From: Pseudomonas sp. Leaf48
Lineage (GTDB): Bacteria; Pseudomonadota; Gammaproteobacteria; Pseudomonadales; Pseudomonadaceae
NCBI RefSeq assembly: GCF_001421885.1
Contig: NZ_LMLH01000002.1
Span: 131,813 to 195,812, forward strand
Direction of reading: 5' to 3'
Length of the DNA: 64,000 bases
Part shown: positions 53,612 through 61,804 of the stretch, piece after piece
Layout: the number at the start of each line of letters is the position of its first letter
How positions within the stretch are numbered: position 1 is the first letter of the stretch
Notes under the pieces: model-generated
What the model saw: the letters and a program-made list of their open reading frames with translations, nothing else
Database searches by the model: none
What the model was told of the DNA's origin: nothing
Made by a program: the position numbers and the translations under genes

Positions 53612-54679
53612 TCAGAGGTGGTCCGCATCAATCACCGCCTTGGCGAACGCCTGCGGATCCTCCTGGGGCAGGTTGTGACCGATGCCGCCACTGATCAGCC
53701 GGAACTCGTATTTGCCGGTGAAACGCTTGGCGTAGTCCTCGGGAGCCGGGTGCGGGGCGCCGTTGGCATCCCCTTCCAGGGTGATGGTCGGCACACTGAT
53801 GGACGGCGCGGTGGCCAGTTTCTGTTCCAGCGCTTCGTACTGGCTCTCGCCCTGCACCAGGCCCAGGCGCCAGCGGTAGTTGAACACGGTGATATCGACA
53901 TGGTCGGGATTGGCCAGCGCCTTGGCACTGCGGTCGAAGGTGGCGTCATCGAATGCCCATTTGGGTGACGCCAGCTGCCAGATCAATTTGGCGAAGTCAT
54001 GGGTGTTCTTCTCGTAACCGGCGCGACCGCGGTCGGTGGCAAAGTAAAACTGATACCACCACTGCAATTCAGCCTTGGGCGGTAACGGGTTCTGGCCCGC
54101 CGCCTGATTGCCGATCAAATAACCGCTGACCGAGACCAGCGCCTTGACCCGTTCCGGCCACAGCGCAGAAACGATGTCGGCCGAACGTGCGCCCCAGTCA
54201 TAGCCACCGAGCACAGCCTGCTTGATCTTCAGTGCATCCATGAAGTCGATGACGTCGCTGGCCAGCGCGGCCGGCTGGCCATTGCGCAGGGTTTTCGCCG
54301 AAAGAAAGTGCGTATCGCCGTAACCACGGGCATACGGCATCAACACTCGATAGCCCTTGGCTGCCAGCAAGGGCGCGACCTCATCATAGCTGTGAATGTC
54401 ATACGGCCAGCCATGCAGAAGGATGACCACCGGGCCATCGGCCGGACCTGTCTCGGCGTATGCCACGTCCAGCAGCCCGGCGTTGACATGCTTGAGCGGG
54501 CCAAAGGGAGACGCAGCGGCACTGGTGCTGCCGGCGCTGCTCTGGGCTGGCTGTGCGGTTGCAGCCGCTTGCACATGGGCCATGCCAAGAGCGCCGAACA
54601 GACTGAACGCGAGCATCGTGTAGCCGACCAGACGGCGGCGGGGTTCAGCGGTTTTGTCGTGCTGCAGTGCCATCTTCAT
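53612..54679 (-). CDS. exported alpha/beta hydrolase, epoxide-hydrolase-like
   Basis: A 355-residue hydrolase with a signal peptide (hydrophobic core after EPRRRLVGY, cleavage near VQAAA). The oxyanion motif is LLHGWPYDIHSYDE and the nucleophile elbow GGYDWGARSADI places Asp where epoxide hydrolases have it. The late segment GGIGHNLPQEDP supplies the catalytic His. These features favour an epoxide hydrolase or haloalkane-dehalogenase-type enzyme over a serine esterase. GGAGAC precedes the chosen ATG. The substrate is unknown; there is no operon partner. Confidence 0.8.
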   Translation of the reverse strand: MKMALQHDKTAEPRRRLVGYTMLAFSLFGALGMAHVQAAATAQPAQSSAGSTSAAASPFGPLKHVNAGLLDVAYAETGPADGPVVILLHGWPYDIHSYDEVAPLLAAKGYRVLMPYARGYGDTHFLSAKTLRNGQPAALASDVIDFMDALKIKQAVLGGYDWGARSADIVSALWPERVKALVSVSGYLIGNQAAGQNPLPPKAELQWWYQFYFATDRGRAGYEKNTHDFAKLIWQLASPKWAFDDATFDRSAKALANPDHVDITVFNYRWRLGLVQGESQYEALEQKLATAPSISVPTITLEGDANGAPHPAPEDYAKRFTGKYEFRLISGGIGHNLPQEDPQAFAKAVIDADHL

Positions 54680-54881
54680 GCTGAAGTCTCCGTTGCAAGC
54701 CGTCGGCCAGGGGCTCCGATTGATCCCTGTAAACCTTGCCGACATTTGAACGCGGCGACGTATCCGGCCTGTGTCGCAGCGCGGGCCGGGTGCAAGCGGG
54801 TGTATCGAGTGCTGGTGCAGACACAGTGTGATACACGGCAAATAATCTGCGGGGCCGCTGTTGCCGGCATTACTTCACCGA

Positions 54882-55319
54882 TTAGCCCTGGATATCCCCA
54901 CAGAAAATATCGATGTTGCCGTCCGGTGCCGACGTTCGCACGAGGATGTAGTAACCACCGGAAAGAAGGGCGGGTAACGCGATCGGTGCGCTTCTTGAAA
55001 ACGTCCAGCCACGTATCGGCTGGCGCTCTGTGTTGACTTGTTCATTCATCGCAAAGGCGACTGGCCCCGGTTGCTGACAACTACCTTTGTTGATGAAGGA
55101 ATAGAGGCGCAAGGGCAATGTACCGCCGCCAGGAACACCACTGATAAAGAAGCTGAGCCCGGTTTTATTGTCATAGGAAGACAAGGCTACATTGCCGATC
55201 TGGCCGCTGTTCTGCCGGGTGGCAACCAGGGGAATGGTCACGCTCTGGCTTGATGATGTGGCACAGCCGAACAGACAGGTCGTGAGCATGAGTGCTGCGA
55301 GCGGGTTGCTGAATTTCAT
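54882..55319 (-). CDS. putative lipoprotein, family not recognised
   Basis: A 145-residue protein with a lipoprotein signal (MKFSNPLAALMLTTCLFGC, lipobox LFGC). The mature part is beta-rich, with Gly/Ser/Thr runs and two Cys (GSCQQPG and FCGDIQG) that may pair. The start has a strong GAGGAG ribosome site. It should be anchored in the outer membrane unless retained by Lol-avoidance residues; ATSS at +2 favours outer-membrane sorting. No function is recognised. Confidence 0.6.
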   Translation of the reverse strand: MKFSNPLAALMLTTCLFGCATSSSQSVTIPLVATRQNSGQIGNVALSSYDNKTGLSFFISGVPGGGTLPLRLYSFINKGSCQQPGPVAFAMNEQVNTERQPIRGWTFSRSAPIALPALLSGGYYILVRTSAPDGNIDIFCGDIQG

Positions 55320-55504
55320 CGCCAATCTCCTCGGTTGAAGAACTGCAATGGAAGATTGGGTATAGCTCAATATTAACTTGCAGGCCGTGAGCACTATCCG
55401 GAGCAGCGGGCCTGCATGTGTTTGCACTCATCCACGTGACACCGAATCGACAAGCCATTCCTGCAGTTGTGGCGAGTAACAATTGGCGGATTGCAGACAC
55501 CTCG

Positions 55505-55723
55505 TCAGGTGTTTTTGGCAGAGGCCAGATAATAGGCAACCAAAGCATTAGCGTGACCATGCCCCATACCGTGCTCGGTCTTGAGCCAGGCAACCATTTC
55601 CATATGCTTCTTGCCACTGACTGTATTGAGCAGCGCGAGCCAGTAGCTAATCGGGTGTCCATATTTCTTTTCGATTGACGGGAAATATGAAGCGGGTCCT
55701 TTGGTTTTGGTGTCTTCGGTCAC
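55505..55723 (-). CDS. DUF4287-type small protein
   Basis: A 72-residue cytoplasmic protein with the DUF4287 pattern: SYFPSIEKKYGHPISYWLALL, then KKHMEMVAWLKTEHGMGHGHANALVAYYL. No enzymatic motif is apparent. Such domains often occur with DUF5655-type proteins; none is adjacent. The gene stands alone, with about 185-205 bp of apparently empty sequence on each side. Confidence 0.8.
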   Translation of the reverse strand: MTEDTKTKGPASYFPSIEKKYGHPISYWLALLNTVSGKKHMEMVAWLKTEHGMGHGHANALVAYYLASAKNT

Positions 55724-55928
55724 GATACAAACTCCCTTTCTGCTTAACCAGACGCCATGTCATGGCGCGTTTATTGGTCACTGGCAAGCGCCCAATCGCG
55801 CTTCTGGTCGACATTTTAGTCTAAGTGCACTCACGTCTCCTGGCGTAGTTGGCTCCGTTGCGTGCCAGTTCTACACGTTGCGAGATCAGGGACATGCTTA
55901 GGCCTTTACTGTTGTGCCTACAGGGGTG

Positions 55929-56477
55929 TCAGTCAGGCTTTTGGTGATCTGTTCCGTCAGTTGCCAGAGCATTCACGCAGAGGGTGTTCGGTGCCCGACA
56001 GTACGCACCGCGTAAATCCTCAATGACCTGGTTGATCGAAGGCCCTTGAATGGCTGGAGGTTGCGGACGTTCCCCGAACTCGCGCCAGATGAACAGTGTC
56101 AGCTCCGCGCCATCAGTGATTGACGCGGCATTCTCGATCGAGGCGAAGGTCTCCAGCAGCCGGTATCTGTGATCCTTCCAGAACAACTCTTCAACCCAGT
56201 GATAGACAGGAATGAAGTGGAAATGGATGGGGTAGCCAGGGACATGACCGAATCGACTGATATAGAGCCATTTCGGTTTCAGCCGGGTTTCGAGGGTTTT
56301 CTGAATTGTCGCGAACAGGCCACCCAGTTCAGCCAGGGCATCGGCCGGAAGGTCGGCCAATGAGCTGACATGCTCCCTTGCCCCCAACATCAGATAGCCA
56401 GGAAGCGCGGATGACATGTGGTGATTGAGTATCCAGTGGGCAGTCTGGTGGATGATGAATTGTGATGCCACTTCCAT
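55929..56477 (-). CDS. HIT-family protein with incomplete histidine triad
   Basis: A 182-residue protein whose mid-part resembles HIT nucleotide hydrolases: ALPGYLMLGAREHVSSLADLPADALAELGGLF, then GYPIHFHFIPVYHW. The canonical HxHxH triad reads PIHFHFIPV here, so the first His is Pro, while the second and third are kept. The C-terminal tail is Pro/Ala/Asn-rich. It may hydrolyse nucleotide conjugates or be catalytically altered. A possible ATG at the frame start is used; the true start could be internal. Confidence 0.65.
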   Translation of the reverse strand: MEVASQFIIHQTAHWILNHHMSSALPGYLMLGAREHVSSLADLPADALAELGGLFATIQKTLETRLKPKWLYISRFGHVPGYPIHFHFIPVYHWVEELFWKDHRYRLLETFASIENAASITDGAELTLFIWREFGERPQPPAIQGPSINQVIEDLRGAYCRAPNTLCVNALATDGTDHQKPD

Positions 56478-56593
56478 GGTGATGTCCGTGATCGATCGAT
56501 CACGCAGAGTATCAAGGCATCGCTGCAGAGTTTGTTAAACGTTGTCCCACAGCACGCGTGCGAGCAAGCGGCACCGGCCACCCACTGATTGCT

Positions 56594-56629
56594 CAAAAAA
56601 ATGCCCCGATCTTTCGACCGGGGCATTTG
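56594..56629 (-). terminator. Rho-independent terminator after actP
   Basis: On the minus strand, AAATGCCCCG and CGGGGCATTT form the stem around GTCGAAAGAT, followed by a run of T. It ends the actP transcript. The nearby repeat AGCTTGTAGCTTGTAGCT (56634-56651) resembles the palindrome at 4.7 kb. Confidence 0.9.
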
Positions 56630-56655
56630 CTTTAGCTTGTAGCTTGTAGCTGCTT

Positions 56656-58314
56656 TTAGTGCGATACCGCCCCACTCGCGCCCAGACCAGTCTGCGAGCG
56701 AACGAATTGCGGGAAGAACAGCGCCCGCTCGTTATCAGCCGCGGTCGACTTGTCGGTGATCGAGAAGAACCAGATCCCGACAAAGGCAATGATCATCGAG
56801 AACAGCGCCGGGTACTCGTACGGGAAGATCGCCTTCTCGTGATGCAGGATCTGCACCCAGATGGTTGGGCCAAGGATCATCAAGCCCACAGCGCTTACCA
56901 GGCCCAGCCAGCCGCCGATCATTGCACCGCGAGTGGTTAGCTTCTTCCAGTACATGGAAAGCAGCAGGACCGGGAAGTTGCAGCTCGCCGCGATGGAGAA
57001 CGCCAGGCCGACCATGAACGCGATGTTCTGGCTTTCGAACAGGATGCCCAGGCCGATCGCCAGTACCGCCAAGGCGATGGTGGTGATTTTCGAGACGCGG
57101 ATCTCATCTTTCTCGTTGGCCTTGCCCTTCTTGATCACGCTGGCGTACAGGTCGTGGGACACCGCTGAAGCACCGGCCAGGGTCAGACCGGCAACCACTG
57201 CCAGGATGGTCGCGAACGCTACCGCCGAGATGAAGCCCAGGAAGATACTGCCACCGACCGCGTCGGCCAGGTGCACCGCCGCCATGTTGTTGCCGCCCAA
57301 CAGCGCGCCAGCCGCATCCTTGAACGCAGGGTTGGTGCTGACCAGCAGGATCGCGCCGAAGCCGATGATGAAGGTCAGGATGTAGAAGTAGCCGATGAAA
57401 CCGGTTGCGTACAGCACGCTCTTGCGAGCTTCTTTTGCATCACTCACGGTGAAGAAGCGCATCAGGATGTGCGGCAGGCCAGCGGTACCGAACATCAGCG
57501 CAAGCCCTAAGGAGAACGCCGAGATCGGATCTTTCACCAGGCCGCCCGGGCTCATGATCGCTTCACCTTTAGGGTGAACCTTGATCGCCTCGGAGAACAG
57601 AGCGTTGAAGTCGAAGTTGACGTGCTTCATCACCATCAGCGCCATGAAGGAAGCGCCGGACAGCAGCAGGACAGCCTTGATGATCTGCACCCAGGTGGTC
57701 GCCAGCATGCCGCCGAACAGTACGTACATGCACATCAGGATACCGACCAGGATCACCGCAACATGGTAGTCAAGACCGAACAGCAGCTGGATCAGCTTGC
57801 CGGCACCAACCATTTGCGCGATCAGGTAGAACGCCACCACCACCAGCGAACCGCAAGCGGACAGCGAGCGGATCTGGGTTTGCCCAAGGCGATAGGACGC
57901 CACGTCGGCAAAGGTGTATTTACCCAGGTTACGCAGGCGCTCGGCGATCAGGAAGAGGATGATCGGCCAGCCCACCAGGAAGCCGATCGAGTAGATCAGG
58001 CCGTCGTAGCCGGAGGTGAACACCAGCGCGGAAATACCCAGGAAAGACGCTGCGGACATGTAGTCACCGGCAATCGCCAGACCGTTCTGGAAACCGGTGA
58101 TCTTGCCGCCCGCCGCGTAATAGTCGGAGGCCGACTTGTTTTTCTTGGACGCCCAGTAAGTGATGCACAGGGTCGCGCCAACGAATGCGACGAACATCAG
58201 AATTGCGGAAATGTTGAGCGGCTGCTTCTGCACGGCGCCGGTCAGGGCGTCAGCCGCCCAGGCGCCCGGTGCGAAGGCTGCGATGCTCAATAGAGCCATT
58301 AGACGACGGATCAT
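56656..58314 (-). CDS. actP: acetate permease ActP
   Basis: A 552-residue SSS-family symporter with an N-terminal signal-like span and about thirteen further spans. It shares with the 34.3-kb paralogue the blocks [48 protein letters not shown] and [24 protein letters not shown]. Together with the upstream YjcH-type protein it matches the yjcH-actP operon of E. coli, which takes up acetate and glycolate. Here acs is not adjacent. Its start overlaps the DUF485 gene stop by four bases. Confidence 0.9.
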   Translation of the reverse strand: MIRRLMALLSIAAFAPGAWAADALTGAVQKQPLNISAILMFVAFVGATLCITYWASKKNKSASDYYAAGGKITGFQNGLAIAGDYMSAASFLGISALVFTSGYDGLIYSIGFLVGWPIILFLIAERLRNLGKYTFADVASYRLGQTQIRSLSACGSLVVVAFYLIAQMVGAGKLIQLLFGLDYHVAVILVGILMCMYVLFGGMLATTWVQIIKAVLLLSGASFMALMVMKHVNFDFNALFSEAIKVHPKGEAIMSPGGLVKDPISAFSLGLALMFGTAGLPHILMRFFTVSDAKEARKSVLYATGFIGYFYILTFIIGFGAILLVSTNPAFKDAAGALLGGNNMAAVHLADAVGGSIFLGFISAVAFATILAVVAGLTLAGASAVSHDLYASVIKKGKANEKDEIRVSKITTIALAVLAIGLGILFESQNIAFMVGLAFSIAASCNFPVLLLSMYWKKLTTRGAMIGGWLGLVSAVGLMILGPTIWVQILHHEKAIFPYEYPALFSMIIAFVGIWFFSITDKSTAADNERALFFPQFVRSQTGLGASGAVSH

Positions 58315-58622
58315 TGCTGAGCCTCCTTGAGAATCGCATTGTTCAGGTCGTCGAATTCGCCGTTGGCGCGTCGCACGTAGATACCGGTCAGTATGAAAGC
58401 CGAAACAATCAGCCCGACACCGATCGGTATGCCCCAGGTAATCGATGACTCAGGGCTGAGCTTCGCCCCCAGTACATGCGGCCCGTAGGCAATCAATAGG
58501 ATGAATCCGGAGTAAAGCCCTAGCATGATCGCCGAAAGAATCCAGGCGAATCGTTCCCTCTTGCTAACCAGCTCCTTGAAGCGCGGGCTGTTTTGAATCG
58601 AGAGGTAAATGCTGTCGTTCAT
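58311..58622 (-). CDS. yjcH: DUF485 membrane protein YjcH
   Basis: A 103-residue DUF485 protein with two spans (about residues 25-47 and 62-84). [24 protein letters not shown] resembles the N-terminus of the protein at 34.0 kb. E. coli YjcH is co-transcribed with ActP and thought to support it. Its ATG has GAGG about nine bases upstream. It is the first gene of the actP operon. Confidence 0.9.
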   Translation of the reverse strand: MNDSIYLSIQNSPRFKELVSKRERFAWILSAIMLGLYSGFILLIAYGPHVLGAKLSPESSITWGIPIGVGLIVSAFILTGIYVRRANGEFDDLNNAILKEAQQ

Positions 58623-58754
58623 TGTTTTTATCCTCGCAGCACAGATTAAGTTGGAACGATATCCACTGTATGCGGCTGCGAGCCAGGTTCCAGACGACCT
58701 TAGTAGTAGAACGACATGACGTACTCGCCAATTTCAAGCATGTCCCCAAACAAC

Positions 58755-58843
58755 TGTGGGAGCGGGCTTGCTCGCGAAAGCGGTGTGTCAGTCAATACCG
58801 GGTCAACTGACACATCGTATTCGCGAGCAAGCCCGCTCCCACA
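58755..58843. repeat. REPIN, GTGGGAGCGGGCTTGCTCGCGA family
   Basis: Inverted TGTGGGAGCGGGCTTGCTCGCGAA units with inner arms GTGTGTCAGT/ACTGACACAT. It lies between yjcH and the binding-protein gene, 29 bp from the latter's stop. Confidence 0.92.
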
Positions 58844-58872
58844 GGGTGAAGCGAGCAGGTGTTGGTTGAGGG

Positions 58873-59724
58873 TTATTTGATCCAGTCAGCCACACGCTCA
58901 GGGTGTTTGGCCACCCAGTCCTTCGCTGCGGCATCAGGCTTGGCACCGTCCTGGATCGCCAGCATGACTTCGCCGATTTCATCCTTGGACGCCCACTGGA
59001 AGCTCTTCAGGAACTTGGCGACTTCCGGTGCTTTGGTTGCCAGTTCCTTGCTGCCGATGCTGTTGACGGTTTCAGCCGCGCCATAGACGCCTTTCGGGTC
59101 GTCGAGGAAGCGCAGCTTCCATTTGGCGAACATCCAGTGCGGCACCCAGCCGGTGACGGCGATGGATTCGTTTTTCTTCTCGGCACGGGTCAGTTCGGCA
59201 ATCATGCCGGCGCCGGAACTGGCCTTGAGTTGATAACCGGTCAGTTCGTAATCCTTGATGGCCTGCTCGGTCTTGAGCATCACCCCTGAACCGGCGTCGA
59301 TACCGACGATGCGATTCTTGAAGCTGTCATCGGTTTTCAGATCGGCGACAGACTTGGCCTTGACGTACTCCGGCACGATCAGGCCGATTTTTGCGTCCTT
59401 GAAGTTCGGCCCGTAATCGACGACCTGGTCCTTGTTCTTGGTCCAGTATTCGCCGTGGGTCACCGGCAGCCACGCCGACAGCATGGCGTCGAGTTTGCCC
59501 GTGGCCACGCCCTGCCACATGATCCCGGTGGCGACCGCCTGAAGTTTCACGTCGTAACCAAGCTTCTGCTTGATCACCTCGGCCGCGACATGGGTGGTCG
59601 CAACGCTGTCGGACCAACCATCAACGTAACCGATGGTCAGGGTCTTGCTCTCGGCATTGGCGAATGTGGAGCCAATCGCAAGTACCAGAGCGGCACCTGC
59701 GCCTAAAAGTCGTCGCATCTTCAT
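58873..59724 (-). CDS. glycine-betaine-type ABC substrate-binding protein
   Basis: A 283-residue periplasmic binding protein of the ProX/OpuAC/CbcX class, with signal peptide MKMRRLLGAGAALVLAIG...FANA. Trp-rich blocks that could form the aromatic quaternary-ammonium cage are GYVDGWSDSVATTHV, AWLPVTHGEYW and TGWVPHWMFAKWKL. No permease or ATPase gene is adjacent, so it may be an orphan binding protein serving a shared transporter, as known for choline/carnitine/betaine uptake in Pseudomonas. GGGGAAG precedes the ATG. Confidence 0.88.
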   Translation of the reverse strand: MKMRRLLGAGAALVLAIGSTFANAESKTLTIGYVDGWSDSVATTHVAAEVIKQKLGYDVKLQAVATGIMWQGVATGKLDAMLSAWLPVTHGEYWTKNKDQVVDYGPNFKDAKIGLIVPEYVKAKSVADLKTDDSFKNRIVGIDAGSGVMLKTEQAIKDYELTGYQLKASSGAGMIAELTRAEKKNESIAVTGWVPHWMFAKWKLRFLDDPKGVYGAAETVNSIGSKELATKAPEVAKFLKSFQWASKDEIGEVMLAIQDGAKPDAAAKDWVAKHPERVADWIK

Positions 59725-60053
59725 CGTTACTTCCCCGAAAGTGCTGCGCTCGACGGGTGCCGAGTCGCTTCAAAGCCTTGTTGTGGTGCACAGCGCCCCC
59801 ATCACGCCCCATTGCAAACTCGACCGGACATCAGCGGAGTACTGACACTGCGATCATCAACCTCAGGCCCTTGGGGACCTGCTCTGCCAGCGACCTCAAG
59901 GCATCGAGAAGCGACATCAGAAAGCCATTAACCTGAAAGCCGCCACACACCCCGGGCAATCCGCCCGAACTTTGCATGTCAAAATCGTGCGAGCCACCAG
60001 CCGGGCGGAAATTGCAGGTAACATGCGCCGCTTTGCTCCCACACGGCCTGACC
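59725..60053. other. 329-bp divergent intergenic region
   Basis: Between the binding-protein gene (minus) and the GH17 gene (plus). No gene and no strong promoter hexamers that I could fix on either strand. Confidence 0.5.
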
Positions 60054-61607
60054 ATGTCCGCGAAATCCCGTTTCCCTTTTTTTGCTTATCTATTCGCCTG
60101 CGCACTGGGGCTGTTTGCCCTCGGTGGCTTCTGGTACGGCCTCGGTAAACCGCTGGTCCTGCCGGACGTCGCCAGCGCGTCGCACAAGCTGCAATGCGCG
60201 TCCTATACGCCGTTCGACAAGGACCAGTCGCCGTTCGATCAGCCGTTCAAGTTGCGACCCGAGCGCATGGATGCCGACCTCGCCTTGCTGGCGACCCGCT
60301 TCGAATGCATCCGCACCTACTCCATGACCGGCCTCGAAGCCCTGCCCGACCTGGCGCGAAAACATGGCTTGAAGCTGATGATCGGCGCTTGGGTCAACAG
60401 CAATCCGGTGGACACCGGCAAAGAGGTCGACCTGCTGATCGCTTCGGCCAACGCCAACACCGATGTGGTGACTTCGGTGATCGTCGGCAACGAGACCCTG
60501 TTGCGCAAGGAAGTGACCGGCGCGCAATTGGCCGCGCTGATCAACAAGGTCAAGAGTCAGGTCAAACAGCCTGTCACGTATGCCGACGTCTGGGAGTTCT
60601 GGCTCAGGCACCCGGAAATCGCCTCGGCCGTGGACTTCCTGACCATCCATTTGCTGCCGTACTGGGAAGATGACCCTTCGAACATCGACGCCGCCCTGCA
60701 CCATGTGGCTGAAGTGCGTCAGGTGTTCGGCAACAAGTTCGCGCCCAAAGACGTGATGATTGGTGAAACCGGCTGGCCCAGCGAGGGTCGTCAGCGCGAA
60801 ACCGCAGTGCCGAGCCGGGTCAATGAAGCGAAGTTCATTCGTGGTTTTGTCGCCATGGCCGAGCAGCAGGGCTGGCACTACAACCTGATCGAAGCCTTCG
60901 ACCAGCCATGGAAACGCGCCAGCGAAGGTGCGGTCGGTGGTTATTGGGGGCTATACGATGCAGACCGCCGGGACAAGGGCGTGCTGGCCGGGCCGGTATC
61001 GAATGTGCCGTACTGGTCGCAGTGGCTGGTGGTGGGCAGTGTGATCTTCCTTGCAACGCTGGTCCTCGGCGGCCGCGTGCGCACGACCCGTGCCGCTCTG
61101 ATTCTGCCCCTGCTCGGCGCATTGGCGGCGTGCTCGATTGGCGTCTGGGGCGACCTGGCACAGGTGACCACCCGGTTCACCAGTGAATGGCTGTGGGTCG
61201 GGTTGCTGACGGGGTTGAACCTGCTGGTGCTGGCCCACGCTGCGTTGGCGCTGAGCCCTCGCAGCGGTTGGCGCGAGCGTGGGTTCAATGCCCTGGAGCG
61301 TCGAGCCGGCTGGCTGGTGGCAGCGGCAGGCTTCGCCGCCGCGGTGCTGATGCTCGAACTGGTGTTCGACCCACGCTACCGCAGCTTCCCGAGCGCCGCA
61401 TTCATCGTCCCGGCGCTGGTCTACCTGTGCCGACCGGTGAGCGTGCCGCGCCGGGAGATCGCCCTGCTGACTTTCATCATTGGGGCCGGCATTGCGCCGC
61501 AACTGTTCCAGGAAGGTTTACACAACCAGCAGGCCTGGGGCTGGGCACTGGTGAGCGGGTTGATGGTTGCCGCATTGTGGCGCTGTTTGCGGGTTCGCAA
61601 GGTTTAA
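60054..61607 (+). CDS. membrane-anchored GH17 glycoside hydrolase-like protein
   Basis: A 517-residue protein with one N-terminal span (about residues 7-27), a GH17 catalytic domain (about 40-310) and seven to eight C-terminal spans. The general-acid Glu147 lies in VGNETLL and the nucleophile Glu238 in GETGWPS. GH17 enzymes act on beta-1,3-glucans and also transfer glucans; bacterial membrane forms are linked to cyclic or modified glucan synthesis (Ndv-type). The ATG at 60054 is chosen because it starts directly before the membrane anchor. No Ndv glucosyltransferase is adjacent. Confidence 0.83.
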   Translation: MSAKSRFPFFAYLFACALGLFALGGFWYGLGKPLVLPDVASASHKLQCASYTPFDKDQSPFDQPFKLRPERMDADLALLATRFECIRTYSMTGLEALPDLARKHGLKLMIGAWVNSNPVDTGKEVDLLIASANANTDVVTSVIVGNETLLRKEVTGAQLAALINKVKSQVKQPVTYADVWEFWLRHPEIASAVDFLTIHLLPYWEDDPSNIDAALHHVAEVRQVFGNKFAPKDVMIGETGWPSEGRQRETAVPSRVNEAKFIRGFVAMAEQQGWHYNLIEAFDQPWKRASEGAVGGYWGLYDADRRDKGVLAGPVSNVPYWSQWLVVGSVIFLATLVLGGRVRTTRAALILPLLGALAACSIGVWGDLAQVTTRFTSEWLWVGLLTGLNLLVLAHAALALSPRSGWRERGFNALERRAGWLVAAAGFAAAVLMLELVFDPRYRSFPSAAFIVPALVYLCRPVSVPRREIALLTFIIGAGIAPQLFQEGLHNQQAWGWALVSGLMVAALWRCLRVRKV

Positions 61608-61804
61608 CCTTCAACATTCGCCAATTTTTTGTAGCGGGCTCGCAACCATAGGGGTCTTGCAGATCCCTGTGGCGCGGGCCTGCTCCGGATGACACCGCGG
61701 GCATGAGCCCGCCCGAAAGCCTCGCGCCCTACTGCGCCAAATGAACTCTCGAGCGCCCCGGCCAGTCAGCTGATTAGGCATTCGGCTCCCGGAGTTTCGC
61801 GGCA

